NCBI RefSeq assembly: GCF_900185645.1
Contig: NZ_FYAM01000024.1
Span: 62,001-126,000 of the forward strand
Direction: 5' to 3'
From: Clostridium sp. BSD9I1
GTDB taxonomy: Bacteria > Bacillota > Clostridia > Clostridiales > Clostridiaceae
Length of the DNA: 64,000 nt
Part shown: positions 18,109 to 28,481 of the stretch, in pieces
Layout of the letters: each line of letters begins with the position of its first letter
Numbering within the stretch: the stretch's first letter is position 1
Program-made: the position numbers and the translations under genes
Notes under the pieces: model-generated
Told to the model about the DNA's origin: nothing
Databases searched by the model: none
Seen by the model: only the letters and a program-made list of their open reading frames with translations

Positions 18109-18774
18109 TTACATCACATCTACATATTGTTTTATTTTTTCAAAGGTCTTATCACCGATTCGTTCTACATTTTTTAGTTCTTCAATAGAACTAAAACTTC
18201 CCTTTTCCTCTCTATAATCTATTATCCTTTGTGCAGTTACATCACCTACTCCTGGGATGGTTTTTAGTTCTTCTTTAGTTGCAGTATTTAAATTCACTTT
18301 ATCAGGCTCTTTAAATAAAGGTTCTTTTTTAGATTTTGTTTCTTTATTTGATGTATTATTACTTAATTCATCTACTCTTTTACTTATTAGTATATAATCC
18401 TCATCCTTTAATTTCTTAGCTAAATTTATTTTTTCTTTATCAGCTTTTTCAGTAAATCCCCCTGCAGCTTTTATTACATTTTCTACTCTGCTATTTTCTT
18501 TAAGTATGTATACTCCAGGATTTTTTATTTCTCCATTTACATATACCACTATATTTCCACCTTTATTCTTATCTTCTATTGCCTCTTCTTCAAAGATATC
18601 TTGATTATTAACAGGTTTATTGACATTAGAAACTTTATATCCTACAATTAAAAAAATAATAAATATGCATAATATGAATAAGGAACCATATACTTTTTTA
18701 TCTTGAATCTTAATTTTCAAGGAATTTTCCTCCTTCTGAATATATTGCCATTTAGAATTATTGTCAATTTTCAA
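18109..18774 (-). CDS. comEA: ComEA-like DNA-binding competence protein
   Basis: ComEA binds double-stranded DNA at the membrane during transformation. The 221-residue product has one N-terminal membrane anchor (about 30-47) and a charged linker. A SLBB-type domain with VYVNGEIKNPGVYIL follows, and a C-terminal helix-hairpin-helix pair starts VNLNTATKEELKTIPGVGDV. This is the classical ComEA order. It stands apart from comEC and is divergent from dacF. The presence of both genes is compatible with competence, but no pilus genes are in the window. Confidence 0.9.
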   Translation of the reverse strand: MKIDNNSKWQYIQKEENSLKIKIQDKKVYGSLFILCIFIIFLIVGYKVSNVNKPVNNQDIFEEEAIEDKNKGGNIVVYVNGEIKNPGVYILKENSRVENVIKAAGGFTEKADKEKINLAKKLKDEDYILISKRVDELSNNTSNKETKSKKEPLFKEPDKVNLNTATKEELKTIPGVGDVTAQRIIDYREEKGSFSSIEELKNVERIGDKTFEKIKQYVDVM

Positions 18775-18840
18775 TAATTAATATCGCATTAGAATAATTT
18801 TTTTGTTATAATTATTTTTATAATAATTGGAGGAGATGAA

Positions 18841-20091
18841 ATGAAAAAAATATGTAAATTTTTCTTAAACGTTATCATATTGCTAACATTATTTTTAAAT
18901 AATACTGTTTCTGCTGCTGTCAGGCCACCAGAGGTGTCTGCAGATGGAGCCATACTAATGGATGCTTCCACAGGAGAAGTAATTTATAGTAAAAATATGA
19001 CTTCACCATATCCCCCAGCTTCCACTACCAAAATAATGACAGCTTTACTTACTCTTGAAAATTGTGATTTAGAAGATGTAGTAACTGTCGGGTCAAAACC
19101 ACCTTTTGCGGATGGAAGCAAAATATACATATCAGAAGGAGAACAGTTTAAAGTAAAGGATCTATTATATGCTCTTTTACTTGCCTCAGCAAATGATGTT
19201 GCTGAAGCCTTGGCTGAACATATATCAGGATCTAAAGAAGATTTTGCGAAGTTGATGAATAAACGTGCACTAGAACTTGGTGCAACAAGTACTAACTTTG
19301 TAAATCCAAATGGATTGTATGATACTAATCACAAGACATCTGCAAAAGACTTAGCAATAATAATGAGAGAACTAGTTAAGCATCCTGAATACACCGAAAT
19401 TTCTACAACTTCATCCTATAAAATTGCACCTACAAATAAAATGAACAAAGAAAGACCTTTATGGAATGGAAACAGACTTATTCAGAAAAGTTCTGAATAT
19501 TATTATAGAGATTGCCAGGGTGGTAAAACAGGTTATACTATTCAATCTGAACATTCTTATGTAGCTACTGCTGAAAGGAATGGACAAAAACTTATACTTG
19601 CACTTATCCACGACAAAAATAAAACCTATTTTAAGGATGCAGCTAATTTATTTGATTATGGTTTTAATAATTTTGAGGTTGCAAAACTTTATTCTCAAGG
19701 CCAGCTTGTAACAAATTATGAAAAGGATAACTTATCAATTCCATTATTAGCAGAGAAGGATTTTTATTATGTAAAAGAAAAAGATTCATCTTCTGTCCCT
19801 GCTATAAGCTTAAATAATAAAGATACTACTATTTTTGATAGTGCATTTAAAAAAGGCGATATTTTATCAGAAGGAACTATAACTCTAAATGATAAGTCTC
19901 TAGGCTCATTAAAGCTTTTAGCTGGACAGGACTATGAACCTAAAAAATTTTTAAATACTGCTACTTCTCCAGAAAAGCTTCCTATAATTAAATATATAGC
20001 ATCTTTTACTTTTGTATTATTAATTTTACTTTTAATAATTGAAAAAATCAAACAAAATAGACGCAAAAAAAGGCTTAGGGGTAGATATTAA
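18841..20091 (+). CDS. dacF: D-alanyl-D-alanine carboxypeptidase (penicillin-binding protein, DacF-type)
   Basis: This low-molecular-mass PBP trims the terminal D-Ala of peptidoglycan stem peptides. The 416-residue protein has a signal peptide (1-25) and the three active-site motifs: S61-T-T-K64, S116-A-N118 and K229-T-G231. A C-terminal PBP5-type beta domain and a final membrane helix (about 385-405) follow. GGAGGAG precedes the ATG. It is divergent from comEA and convergent with an RluD-type gene, overlapping it by 4 nt. In Bacillus dacF is a sporulation gene; a sporulation role here is inference. Confidence 0.92.
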   Translation: MKKICKFFLNVIILLTLFLNNTVSAAVRPPEVSADGAILMDASTGEVIYSKNMTSPYPPASTTKIMTALLTLENCDLEDVVTVGSKPPFADGSKIYISEGEQFKVKDLLYALLLASANDVAEALAEHISGSKEDFAKLMNKRALELGATSTNFVNPNGLYDTNHKTSAKDLAIIMRELVKHPEYTEISTTSSYKIAPTNKMNKERPLWNGNRLIQKSSEYYYRDCQGGKTGYTIQSEHSYVATAERNGQKLILALIHDKNKTYFKDAANLFDYGFNNFEVAKLYSQGQLVTNYEKDNLSIPLLAEKDFYYVKEKDSSSVPAISLNNKDTTIFDSAFKKGDILSEGTITLNDKSLGSLKLLAGQDYEPKKFLNTATSPEKLPIIKYIASFTFVLLILLLIIEKIKQNRRKKRLRGRY

Positions 20092-20103
20092 CCCAAAGCC
20101 TTT
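20069..20103. terminator. Bidirectional terminator built from the overlapping ends of dacF and the rluD-like gene
   Basis: AAAGGCTTaGGGgT (20069-20082) pairs with AcCCaAAGCCTTT (20090-20103), with an A-run before and a T-run after. Both stop codons lie in or beside the stem, so the coding ends themselves form the terminator. Confidence 0.75.
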
Positions 20104-20993
20104 AATTTTTCTATTAAACTTTTCATATCTTCAGGTAAAGGACTTTCTAGATTTACGATATGTTTATCTTTTGGATGTGGAAATCCTACTTTATATGCAT
20201 GAAGCGCTTGCCTATTAATATATTCTTCGTCATTATTTTCTTCACCATATATCTTATCCCCAAAAAGAGGAAATCCTAAATGGCTTAAATGAACTCTTAT
20301 CTGATGAGTTCTTCCAGTTTCCAATAAAAGTTTAACTAAAGTAGCATTTTTAAAAGTTTCTAAAACCTCGTAATGTGTTATGCTTCTTTGGCCTCTTTCA
20401 TCTATTACTCTTTTTATTGTTCCTTCTCCTACTCTATATATAGGTAAATCTATTGTGCCTTCACTTTTATCCATTACGCCATGAACTAAAGCTATGTATT
20501 CCTTTTTAAAAGTATTTTCTTGCATTTCTCGAGACAAAGCTGCATGTGAAAATTGGTTTTTAGCTATTATTATAACTCCAGATGTATCCATGTCTAGTCT
20601 ACTTACCAATCTTACTATACAATTCTCTCCTTTTGACTTAAAGTAATATAATATTCCATTAGCTAAAGTTCCTGAAAGATGACTTTTGGTAGGGTGCACA
20701 ACTATCCCTGATGGCTTATCTACAGCAATTATATCATCATCCTCATATATAACTTTTAAATTCATATCTTCTGGCTCTATGTCTTGGCTTTCTTCTTTAT
20801 TTATATAAACTTCAACCACATCATCATCTTGTAAAATATATCTTAAATTTACTCTTTCGCCATTAACCTTAATTCGTCCTTCTTTTGCTGCTCCTCTAAT
20901 TAATCTACTAGATAAAAGTTCTACCGATTTTAAGTAATCCTTTATTTTTGAGCCTTTATGTTCCCTTATTTTAAAAGTTAATTTATTGCTCAT
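20088..20993 (-). CDS. RluA/RluD-family pseudouridine synthase
   Basis: The enzyme isomerises uridine to pseudouridine in RNA, probably large-subunit rRNA. The 301-residue protein has an N-terminal S4-like RNA-binding region (about 13-75) and the catalytic domain with the motif RLDMDTSGVIIIAKN. The catalytic Asp is in RLDxxTSG. TGRTHQIRVH follows near the C-terminus. The target site cannot be told from sequence. It starts 23 nt downstream of the LytR-type gene. Family assignment is firm; specificity is open. Confidence 0.93.
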   Translation of the reverse strand: MSNKLTFKIREHKGSKIKDYLKSVELLSSRLIRGAAKEGRIKVNGERVNLRYILQDDDVVEVYINKEESQDIEPEDMNLKVIYEDDDIIAVDKPSGIVVHPTKSHLSGTLANGILYYFKSKGENCIVRLVSRLDMDTSGVIIIAKNQFSHAALSREMQENTFKKEYIALVHGVMDKSEGTIDLPIYRVGEGTIKRVIDERGQRSITHYEVLETFKNATLVKLLLETGRTHQIRVHLSHLGFPLFGDKIYGEENNDEEYINRQALHAYKVGFPHPKDKHIVNLESPLPEDMKSLIEKLKALG

Positions 20994-21016
20994 TATTATT
21001 TCTCCTTTGGCTATGA

Positions 21017-22264
21017 CTATTCTTTAAAATCATCTCCTAATATAGCTTTGATATAATTATTTTCCCCATCTTCATCATATTCAATATTTTCTATATTAAA
21101 ATCTCTCTTTAGTATCTGCTCTACTTCCTTACTTAATCCATTCACTACTAATTTAGATTTAGTGCTTTTATTACCATTTGCCGTTTTGATATTTACATAT
21201 CCCTTTTGTTGAAGCTTAGAAGATACTCTAGCTGCTAATCCATTTCTATTTGTTCCATTTAATATATCAATTTTAAAACTACTTTTATCAAAAGTTTCTA
21301 CATTACTTTCTTCATGTAACACTGTAAGTATTTGCTTATTTAAACTTTTCTTGAATATATAATAAGATACTCCATTTATATATTCACCTTCTCCTTGAAG
21401 TGTAGCCATTTTCATATTAGATTTGTCTACTTTATATCCAAAATTATAGGCGTATTTAATAATTTCATCTGGATTCATGTTTGTCTCCACGTACTTTGGG
21501 AGAGCTGACATTAAACTTGGTATTCTTAGAAGTATTGCAGGGCTTTTAAACTTATCTATTATTTTTTCCATAAGCATATGCTGATTTTCTATTCTTCCAA
21601 TATCTCCATTCGCCAAGCCTGTACCATCATTGTTCTGTCTCCATCTAAAAAATTCTTCTGCCTTTTTACCATCTAAATGCACATTCTCACCTTTTTTAAA
21701 GTTAATATGCAAGTTTTGTGAAGCATCATCATAATACATATTATTAGGTATTGTCACATCAACTCCACCAATACTATCTATTACATTTCTAAACCCATCA
21801 TAATCTACCTTAGCATAATAATTTACATCTATGCTAAGCAATTCTTCTACTTCTTCAACTAACAAATTTACTCCACCAAAAGCATGAGCAGCATTTATTT
21901 TTTGATTTTTCCCATTAATCTGTATCAAAGTATCACGAGGAATCGAAATCATTTCCGCCTTTTGACTTACTGGATTATAATGAAGCAAAATTATAGTATC
22001 TGTTCTCTTAGGTTCTGCCGAATTTTTAGGATTTCCTATGTCAACTCCCATAACTAAAATATTAACTGGCTCATCTTTTTCAACTTGTTTACTGATGTTA
22101 GGACTTGGAAGCTTAGATGAATTATTGCTAAAATTTAAAAGATATACATAGAATCCTCCAACTGCAGCAACTATTAAAAAGAAAGCTATAAGAAGTACAG
22201 GTCCTTTATGAGATTTCTTTTTTCTTCTTTTTGTATTTTTTTTAGTTTTATTCTTTTCTTCCAT
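21017..22264 (-). CDS. LytR-CpsA-Psr family cell-wall ligase with LytR C-terminal domain
   Basis: LCP proteins attach secondary polymers such as teichoic acids to peptidoglycan outside the membrane. The 415-residue product has a lysine-rich N-terminus, one membrane helix (about 23-45) and the LCP domain with VNILVMGVDIG and SIPRDTLIQING. The arginine-containing motifs that bind the polyprenyl phosphate follow, and a C-terminal LytR_C-type domain contains IDILNGTNRNGLAARV. It starts right after yqeK, with 1 nt between them. Many Firmicutes carry rsfS just downstream; it is absent here. Confidence 0.92.
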   Translation of the reverse strand: MEEKNKTKKNTKRRKKKSHKGPVLLIAFFLIVAAVGGFYVYLLNFSNNSSKLPSPNISKQVEKDEPVNILVMGVDIGNPKNSAEPKRTDTIILLHYNPVSQKAEMISIPRDTLIQINGKNQKINAAHAFGGVNLLVEEVEELLSIDVNYYAKVDYDGFRNVIDSIGGVDVTIPNNMYYDDASQNLHINFKKGENVHLDGKKAEEFFRWRQNNDGTGLANGDIGRIENQHMLMEKIIDKFKSPAILLRIPSLMSALPKYVETNMNPDEIIKYAYNFGYKVDKSNMKMATLQGEGEYINGVSYYIFKKSLNKQILTVLHEESNVETFDKSSFKIDILNGTNRNGLAARVSSKLQQKGYVNIKTANGNKSTKSKLVVNGLSKEVEQILKRDFNIENIEYDEDGENNYIKAILGDDFKE

Positions 22265-22265
22265 T

Positions 22266-22838
22266 TTAATCCTCCAATATTTTAATTAAGTAGTTTCTTC
22301 CTTCTATGGTATTTGGATGGATCATTTGCCCTCTATCTATTACATATTTTATTGTATTATCAAAAGAACGTAACACAGCTTTATTTATATCATTATAAGT
22401 TAATTCTCTTATTTCACTTACCCCAGGGTATTTTCTTAAAGGCTCTATGTAATCTGCTAAATATATCATTTTTTCTAACATAGTCATATTTCTTCTTCCC
22501 GTAGTATGATATGCTATAGCATTAAAAATCTCTTTATCTTTTACACCCATAATTTCTTTTGAGATTATAGCCCCAACAAGACCATGTAGAAGCTGAGGAC
22601 TCTTTTGATATATTTCTGATACATTATATCCATATTTTTTAGCAGTATTTATAAGTTCATATCCTCTTAAATTTTTAGCACAATCATGAAGAAGTCCAGC
22701 TATTCTCGCTTTATTTATATCTTCATTAAACTGTTCTGCCATTTTTACAGCTGTATCCCTAACACTTACACTGTGGGCATATCTTTTGGAGTCTAAATTC
22801 TCTTTTAAGTACTGCTCCATTTTTTCTTCGCTCCACAT
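22266..22838 (-). CDS. yqeK: YqeK-type HD-domain dinucleoside tetraphosphate hydrolase
   Basis: YqeK proteins hydrolyse Ap4A symmetrically. The 190-residue protein carries the HD-domain ligands in HSVSVRDTAV, LLHDCAKN, HGLVGA and a later DYIEP. The ATG at 22838 is chosen because GGGAGTGATAGGG sits just before it; two upstream in-frame ATGs would bury that site. It lies between nadD (19 nt away) and the LytR-type gene, the usual arrangement in Firmicutes. Identification is firm. Confidence 0.9.
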   Translation of the reverse strand: MWSEEKMEQYLKENLDSKRYAHSVSVRDTAVKMAEQFNEDINKARIAGLLHDCAKNLRGYELINTAKKYGYNVSEIYQKSPQLLHGLVGAIISKEIMGVKDKEIFNAIAYHTTGRRNMTMLEKMIYLADYIEPLRKYPGVSEIRELTYNDINKAVLRSFDNTIKYVIDRGQMIHPNTIEGRNYLIKILED

Positions 22839-22857
22839 CCCTATCACTCCCATAAAA

Positions 22858-23460
22858 TTAATCATATAACTTTAATTCTTTTATAGTATTGTATACACCT
22901 TCCGGGACAAAATAACTTATATTTCTTCCCTCTGAAATTAATTTTCTTATATTTGTAGACGAAATATCTAATAAAGGTATATCTAAAAAAATTATATTTC
23001 CTTTATATTTTTCTTCTAATTTTCCCTTTTGAAAAATTATATCATATTTATTATTTCCTGGTCTATTAAATACCACTAAATTACAGAGCTTAAATATTTC
23101 TTTTACATTCTTCCAGTTTTCTATGTCCATTAATCCATCAGCACCTGTAATAAAGTACCAAGATGCATCAGGATATTTAGTTGTAAAATATTTAAGAGTT
23201 TCAAAAGTATAACTTATATCTTTTTTGTTTATTTCATAATCACTTACAGTAAACCTTTTTTCGTTTCTCGTAGCCATTTTTACCATTTCATATCTGGAAA
23301 TTGAACTTGCAAGTTTTCTTTTAGTTTTATGAGGGGGAATGCCAGCCGGCACAAATATTATTTCATCTAGATTGAGTTTATATAGAGCCTCATAGGCTAT
23401 ATGGAGGTGACCATTATGAATAGGATCAAAGGTACCTCCAAATATAGCTATTTTCTTCAT
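22858..23460 (-). CDS. nadD: Nicotinate-nucleotide adenylyltransferase
   Basis: NadD forms deamido-NAD from nicotinate mononucleotide and ATP. The 200-residue protein has the nucleotidyltransferase signature GGTFDPIHNGHL (8-19) near the start. The C-terminal block DISSTNIRKLISEG matches the family ISSTxIR motif. Its length is typical. GGGGGGAGAAAAG precedes the ATG. It sits between yhbY and yqeK in a tight run of same-strand genes. Identification is firm. Confidence 0.96.
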   Translation of the reverse strand: MKKIAIFGGTFDPIHNGHLHIAYEALYKLNLDEIIFVPAGIPPHKTKRKLASSISRYEMVKMATRNEKRFTVSDYEINKKDISYTFETLKYFTTKYPDASWYFITGADGLMDIENWKNVKEIFKLCNLVVFNRPGNNKYDIIFQKGKLEEKYKGNIIFLDIPLLDISSTNIRKLISEGRNISYFVPEGVYNTIKELKLYD

Positions 23461-23483
23461 ACTTTTCTCCCCCCTAAACTTAC

Positions 23484-23774
23484 TTATGGCAATTCAATTT
23501 TTGGTTTTTTAACCGATCTTCTATATAAAACTATTTTGCTTCCAATTGCCTGAATTCCTTCACAATTTAAGTCTTCACATATTATATCTGATGCTTCTCT
23601 TGCCTCTAAACCACTATTATTTAATACCTTTATCTTTATAATCTCTCTTGCTTCTAATGCTTCATCTATTTGTTTTAACATACTCTCTTCTATACCACCT
23701 TTTCCAATCTGGAATATAGGCTGCATATCATGAGCAATAGATCTTAAATAACTTCTTTGTTTACTAGTAATCAT
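23484..23774 (-). CDS. yhbY: YhbY-type CRM-domain RNA-binding protein
   Basis: YhbY proteins associate with the pre-50S ribosome. The 96-residue product is one CRM domain: it begins MITSKQRSYLRSIAHDMQPI and has the characteristic IGKGGIEESMLKQIDEAL. The ATG at 23774 is preferred because GGAGGGG lies just before it; the longer frame from 23819 starts inside obgE. It lies between obgE and nadD. Identification is firm. Confidence 0.93.
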   Translation of the reverse strand: MITSKQRSYLRSIAHDMQPIFQIGKGGIEESMLKQIDEALEAREIIKIKVLNNSGLEAREASDIICEDLNCEGIQAIGSKIVLYRRSVKKPKIELP

Positions 23775-23796
23775 ACTTACCCCTCCAATACTAAAA

Positions 23797-25071
<1,275 letters not shown>

Positions 25072-25202
25072 CTATTCATCTCTCCTATGTAAAACTAATT
25101 ATAATTATATCATTAATAATATAATTATTAGCAATTTGATAAAATTCTATCCAAATATTCTGCTTTGCTAATGCTTATAATATTAAAAATATTAATTCAC
25201 TT

Positions 25203-25236
25203 AAAAAAAGCACCCCTAAAATATTAAGGGTGCTTT
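25203..25236 (-). terminator. Terminator of the rplU-prp-rpmA operon
   Basis: AAAGCACCC (25207-25215) and GGGTGCTTT (25228-25236) form a perfect 9-bp stem, extended internally by AT pairs. Seven U follow on the minus strand. It lies 4 nt past the rpmA stop codon. Confidence 0.92.
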
Positions 25237-25239
25237 AAA

Positions 25240-25545
25240 TTATTCAGCTACAACAACTTCTTCTACATCTACTGGGTAAACAGAAGCTTTCTTCTTGTCT
25301 CTTCCTAATCTTTCAAACTTAACTATACCATCTATTTTAGCAAATAAAGTATCATCTGATCCTCTACCTACGTTGTTACCTGGATGTATCTTAGTACCTC
25401 TTTGTCTAACTAATATGTTTCCAGCTAAAACGAACTGTCCATCAGCAGACTTTACTCCAAGTCTTTTAGATTCACTATCTCTACCATTTCTTGAGCTACC
25501 TACCCCTTTTTTATGAGCAAATAACTGAAGGTTCATTAGTATCAT
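25240..25545 (-). CDS. rpmA: Large ribosomal subunit protein L27 with cleavable N-terminal extension
   Basis: L27 lies near the peptidyl-transferase centre, where its N-terminus touches tRNA. The 101-residue product begins [23 protein letters not shown]. In Firmicutes the extension ending in LQLF is removed by the protease Prp, exposing AHKKG. Both the site and the protease gene (directly upstream) are present here. GGAGGTG precedes the first ATG. The gene order L21-Prp-L27 is typical. Cleavage is inferred from studies in Staphylococcus and the conserved site. Confidence 0.97.
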   Translation of the reverse strand: MILMNLQLFAHKKGVGSSRNGRDSESKRLGVKSADGQFVLAGNILVRQRGTKIHPGNNVGRGSDDTLFAKIDGIVKFERLGRDKKKASVYPVDVEEVVVAE

Positions 25546-25548
25546 GAG

Positions 25549-25875
25549 TTACACCTCCTCTACTATGATATTTATATAATCACCGTAGCTATATTCTACA
25601 TTTTTTAATCCTAAAACCATAGTCTCTAACAGCACCTGACACTCTTCCACTTTAGCTTTAGAAATACCTTCTAAGCATAAACTTAGAAAACCATCCTTGA
25701 CTTTAGTAGGAGCATCTATGTTCAATATTTCAGTAATTCCATTAGCAATCGTAATAGAAATAGCTGAAACTGCACAGCAAACAAGGTCGTATCCTTCGTC
25801 TACAGACTCTGCATGCCCACTTATGTTAAAAGAAACTATTTTTTCTTCTTTTCTTTGAAAAATAACGCTAATCAT
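25549..25875 (-). CDS. prp: Ribosomal-processing cysteine protease Prp
   Basis: Prp removes the N-terminal extension of L27. The 108-residue protein has the family signature GHAESVDEGYDLVCCAVSAIS (19-39), which holds the catalytic His and Cys. It lies between rplU and rpmA with gaps of 2-3 nt, so it is made together with its substrate. Its length and position match the family (formerly YsxB). Identification is firm. Confidence 0.94.
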   Translation of the reverse strand: MISVIFQRKEEKIVSFNISGHAESVDEGYDLVCCAVSAISITIANGITEILNIDAPTKVKDGFLSLCLEGISKAKVEECQVLLETMVLGLKNVEYSYGDYINIIVEEV

Positions 25876-25877
25876 AA

Positions 25878-26192
25878 TTAAGCATTAATTTTTTCTATCT
25901 GTAACATTGTGTATGGCTGTCTATGTCCTTGTCTCTTTCTGTAGTCTTTCTTTCTCTTATACTTGAAAACAAGTATTTTCTTAGCTTTGCCCTGCTTTAC
26001 AACCTTAGCAGTAACTTTTGCTCCTTCAACTACAGGCTTTCCAATAACAAATTCACCATTTTCTTTGCTTACAGCAAGAACTTCTGTAATTTCTACATTA
26101 GCTTCTGCTTCTGCATTTAGCTTTTCAACGTATATTACGTCTCCTTCAGCAACTTTGTATTGCTTTCCTCCAGTAACTATAACTGCGTACAT
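25878..26192 (-). CDS. rplU: Large ribosomal subunit protein L21
   Basis: L21 binds 23S rRNA domain I. The 104-residue protein starts [14 protein letters not shown] and contains the conserved end [19 protein letters not shown]. It is the first gene of the operon. GAGGAGGTG precedes the ATG. A promoter and an untranslated leader of about 85 nt lie upstream and are described separately. Identification is firm. Confidence 0.98.
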   Translation of the reverse strand: MYAVIVTGGKQYKVAEGDVIYVEKLNAEAEANVEITEVLAVSKENGEFVIGKPVVEGAKVTAKVVKQGKAKKILVFKYKRKKDYRKRQGHRQPYTMLQIEKINA

Positions 26193-26278
26193 TCAAAACA
26201 CCTCCTCAAACCAGTCTCGCCAATTAAGGTACACAGAAATTTCTGCTAGTTTTCACCTTTTCTGAGCGGTCTACAAAA
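26193..26278 (-). ncRNA. L21-type ribosomal leader RNA
   Basis: The leader between the rplU promoter and start codon contains inverted pieces CAGAAA/TTTCTG and a region GGCGAGACTGGTTTGAGGAGG just before the ATG. Firmicute rplU genes often carry a structured autoregulatory leader (L21 leader family). The match is judged by eye, so a covariance search is needed. Confidence 0.55.
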
Positions 26279-26281
26279 GCC

Positions 26282-26310
26282 ATTTTATCATAAATAATGG
26301 TGCTTGTAAA
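26282..26310 (-). promoter_or_regulatory. Sigma-A promoter of rplU-prp-rpmA
   Basis: On the minus strand TTTACA (26310-26305), a 17-nt spacer and TAAAAT (26287-26282) lie about 90 nt upstream of rplU and directly before the leader. Confidence 0.75.
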
Positions 26311-26315
26311 GTTAT

Positions 26316-27758
26316 TTATCCATATACCTTGTATAATTTTAAGTTTTCCATTTGATTGATAAATAACAATGGCTCTACACTAAAAAATTCTTCTCCAGAA
26401 ATATAATTTAAATATATACATTTATCTAATGCATCTATGCTTTTTATAAATTCTAACATATCATTTTTTATATCATTTTTATATATTTCATTTACTTCGA
26501 TGTATATATTTTTTATTTCTTTGTGATTAGCTATTTTTTCTATTTCATTTTTTATTAAAAGTTCTATATAGGAAAGTTTTAATCTCATCCCTTTACCATG
26601 ACATGAAGAACACTCCTCTTCTATATATTCATATATAGACTTTCCCATTCTTCTTCTAGCAATTTGCACTAGGTTTAATTCTGTAAAAGGATATACTACA
26701 GTTTTGCTTTTGTCATCTTCAAATCCCTTTAAAAGTTTTTCATATACTTTATCTTTATTTTCTCTATCTTCCATATCAATAAAGTCTATAAGTATAATCC
26801 CACTTAAATTTCTAAGTCTTATTTGATGAGCAATTTCCTCTGCCGCTTGAAGATTGGTAATGAATGCAGTTTTCTTAAGTGATGCATTTCCTATGTTTTT
26901 TCCTGAATTAACATCTACTACATACATAGCTTCAGTTTTTTCAATTATTATATATCCACCACAATTTAGTTGAACCTTATGATTTCTAAGCTTTAATATA
27001 TCCTTTTCTATCCCATAGTAATCAAATAACTCTCTTTCATTATCATGGAATTCTAAGTGAGTATTATTATCAGTGTTTTTTATCAAGTAATCAGATATTT
27101 CCTTATAATCTTCCTCACTATTTATATATATTTTAGTTGTTTCTAAGTCAAGCTTATCTCTTATTATTCTTCCAAATACTCCACCAGTCTTATACACAAT
27201 ACCCATCTTACTTGAAAAGGCAAGTTTACCTTTTATACTCTTATATGTAGCATAGAGCTCTCTTATTTCTTCATTTATAATATTAATATCTACATTTGAA
27301 GCCTTTGTTCTTATTAAAACCCCTACATCTTCTGGCTTGATTATGTTATTTCTTATATTACTTTTTACATCTTCATCGTTAATTTTTTGAGAAAATACCA
27401 TTTCATTGTCTAAGGTATTTAAAACACAAAATCTGCCTGGAATGGATATAGCACTAGTAACTTTAGGTCCCTTTTTGCCTACCTTCTCTTTTACTACCTG
27501 TACTAATACCTCATCTCCCTTTTTAAGATTAGTATTTTTAAACTTTCTATCCATATACATATAACAGTTTTCTTTAAATCCTACATCTATGAATGCACAT
27601 TTTATCCCAGGTACGATATTCTTCACGACACCCTTATAAATCTCTCCTGGGGAAGGCTCCATGTTTTCTTCTTCAATAAAACATTCTTTTAACTTATTAT
27701 TTTTCTTTACAGCAATTCTTAATAACTTATTACTGCGTTCAATAAAAATTTCCTTCAA
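26316..27758 (-). CDS. rng: Ribonuclease E/G family protein
   Basis: RNase E/G endonucleases process rRNA and start mRNA decay. The 480-residue protein has an N-terminal S1 RNA-binding domain (about 37-105) and the catalytic core with VVDVNSGKNI and IILIDFIDMEDRENK. These hold the Mg-binding aspartates. The zinc-link motif CSSCHGKG follows. It lacks the long C-terminal scaffold of E. coli RNase E, so it is of RNase G size. The start is TTG at 27758 with AAAGGGTGTG upstream. It follows the DUF2344 gene by 15 nt. Confidence 0.93.
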   Translation of the reverse strand: MKEIFIERSNKLLRIAVKKNNKLKECFIEEENMEPSPGEIYKGVVKNIVPGIKCAFIDVGFKENCYMYMDRKFKNTNLKKGDEVLVQVVKEKVGKKGPKVTSAISIPGRFCVLNTLDNEMVFSQKINDEDVKSNIRNNIIKPEDVGVLIRTKASNVDINIINEEIRELYATYKSIKGKLAFSSKMGIVYKTGGVFGRIIRDKLDLETTKIYINSEEDYKEISDYLIKNTDNNTHLEFHDNERELFDYYGIEKDILKLRNHKVQLNCGGYIIIEKTEAMYVVDVNSGKNIGNASLKKTAFITNLQAAEEIAHQIRLRNLSGIILIDFIDMEDRENKDKVYEKLLKGFEDDKSKTVVYPFTELNLVQIARRRMGKSIYEYIEEECSSCHGKGMRLKLSYIELLIKNEIEKIANHKEIKNIYIEVNEIYKNDIKNDMLEFIKSIDALDKCIYLNYISGEEFFSVEPLLFINQMENLKLYKVYG

Positions 27759-27773
27759 ACTATCTCACACCCT

Positions 27774-28481
27774 TTAATAATTAGAAAGTAACTCAATTAG
27801 AGGTATATATTTATTATTTTTAAGTCCGTACATATCTTTTCTTTGAATATCAACAAATGCTTCTTCATTAACCCCTGTAGTATTTTCTTTTATAAACTTT
27901 CCGAGTAGATCAGCAGATAAATTCTCGCTACTTCCTGCACTTAATAACACTTGTAATTTTAATATATTATCTTCTAATTTATATTTAAATTCTTTGATTA
28001 AAGGCTTTATATTTACTTCCTTTTCTCCATTTTTACTTTTTTTAACAATATTCCATTCATTTAATCTTGGAAGCTTTTTTAATTCTTCTTCTAAAATAGA
28101 AGAGTTAGTATACTTTATAGCTACTTCATACTTAGCTGCTTCAATAGCTGCCATAGATTGAGGTACCTTTTTATCGCTTAAGCTCTTAACCTTTACGACC
28201 TCAAGTATTTTTACTCCTGAGGGAACATTGCTACTTAATCTTTCCTTTATCTCATTTTCATCTAGTTCTTCTTTTAATACTACATCCATATATTCTCCTG
28301 AAGAATATACTCCAACAGATAAAGGTTGAGCTATAGAAATAGTCATATGTGGATTAAATCCCTTTGAATACTCTATCGGAAGTGCTGCCCTTTTTATTAT
28401 TTTTTGTATAGTTCTCATTAAATCTAAGTGAGATATAAATTTTATATTGCTTTCCTTACTGAACTTTATTAAATAACGCAC
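27774..28481 (-). CDS. TIGR03936/DUF2344 family protein linked to a radical-SAM enzyme
   Basis: This roughly 235-residue protein begins VRYLIKFSKESNIKFISHLD and contains the block EYSKGFNPHMTISIAQPLSVG. Both are typical of the DUF2344 family, which occurs fused to or next to TIGR03960 radical-SAM proteins, as here. The GTG at 28481 is chosen because GAAGGGAAGTG lies upstream; a longer frame starts at 28502. It overlaps the end of the radical-SAM gene by 26 nt, so the two are probably translationally coupled. The biochemical role is not established. Confidence 0.85.
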   Translation of the reverse strand: MRYLIKFSKESNIKFISHLDLMRTIQKIIKRAALPIEYSKGFNPHMTISIAQPLSVGVYSSGEYMDVVLKEELDENEIKERLSSNVPSGVKILEVVKVKSLSDKKVPQSMAAIEAAKYEVAIKYTNSSILEEELKKLPRLNEWNIVKKSKNGEKEVNIKPLIKEFKYKLEDNILKLQVLLSAGSSENLSADLLGKFIKENTTGVNEEAFVDIQRKDMYGLKNNKYIPLIELLSNY

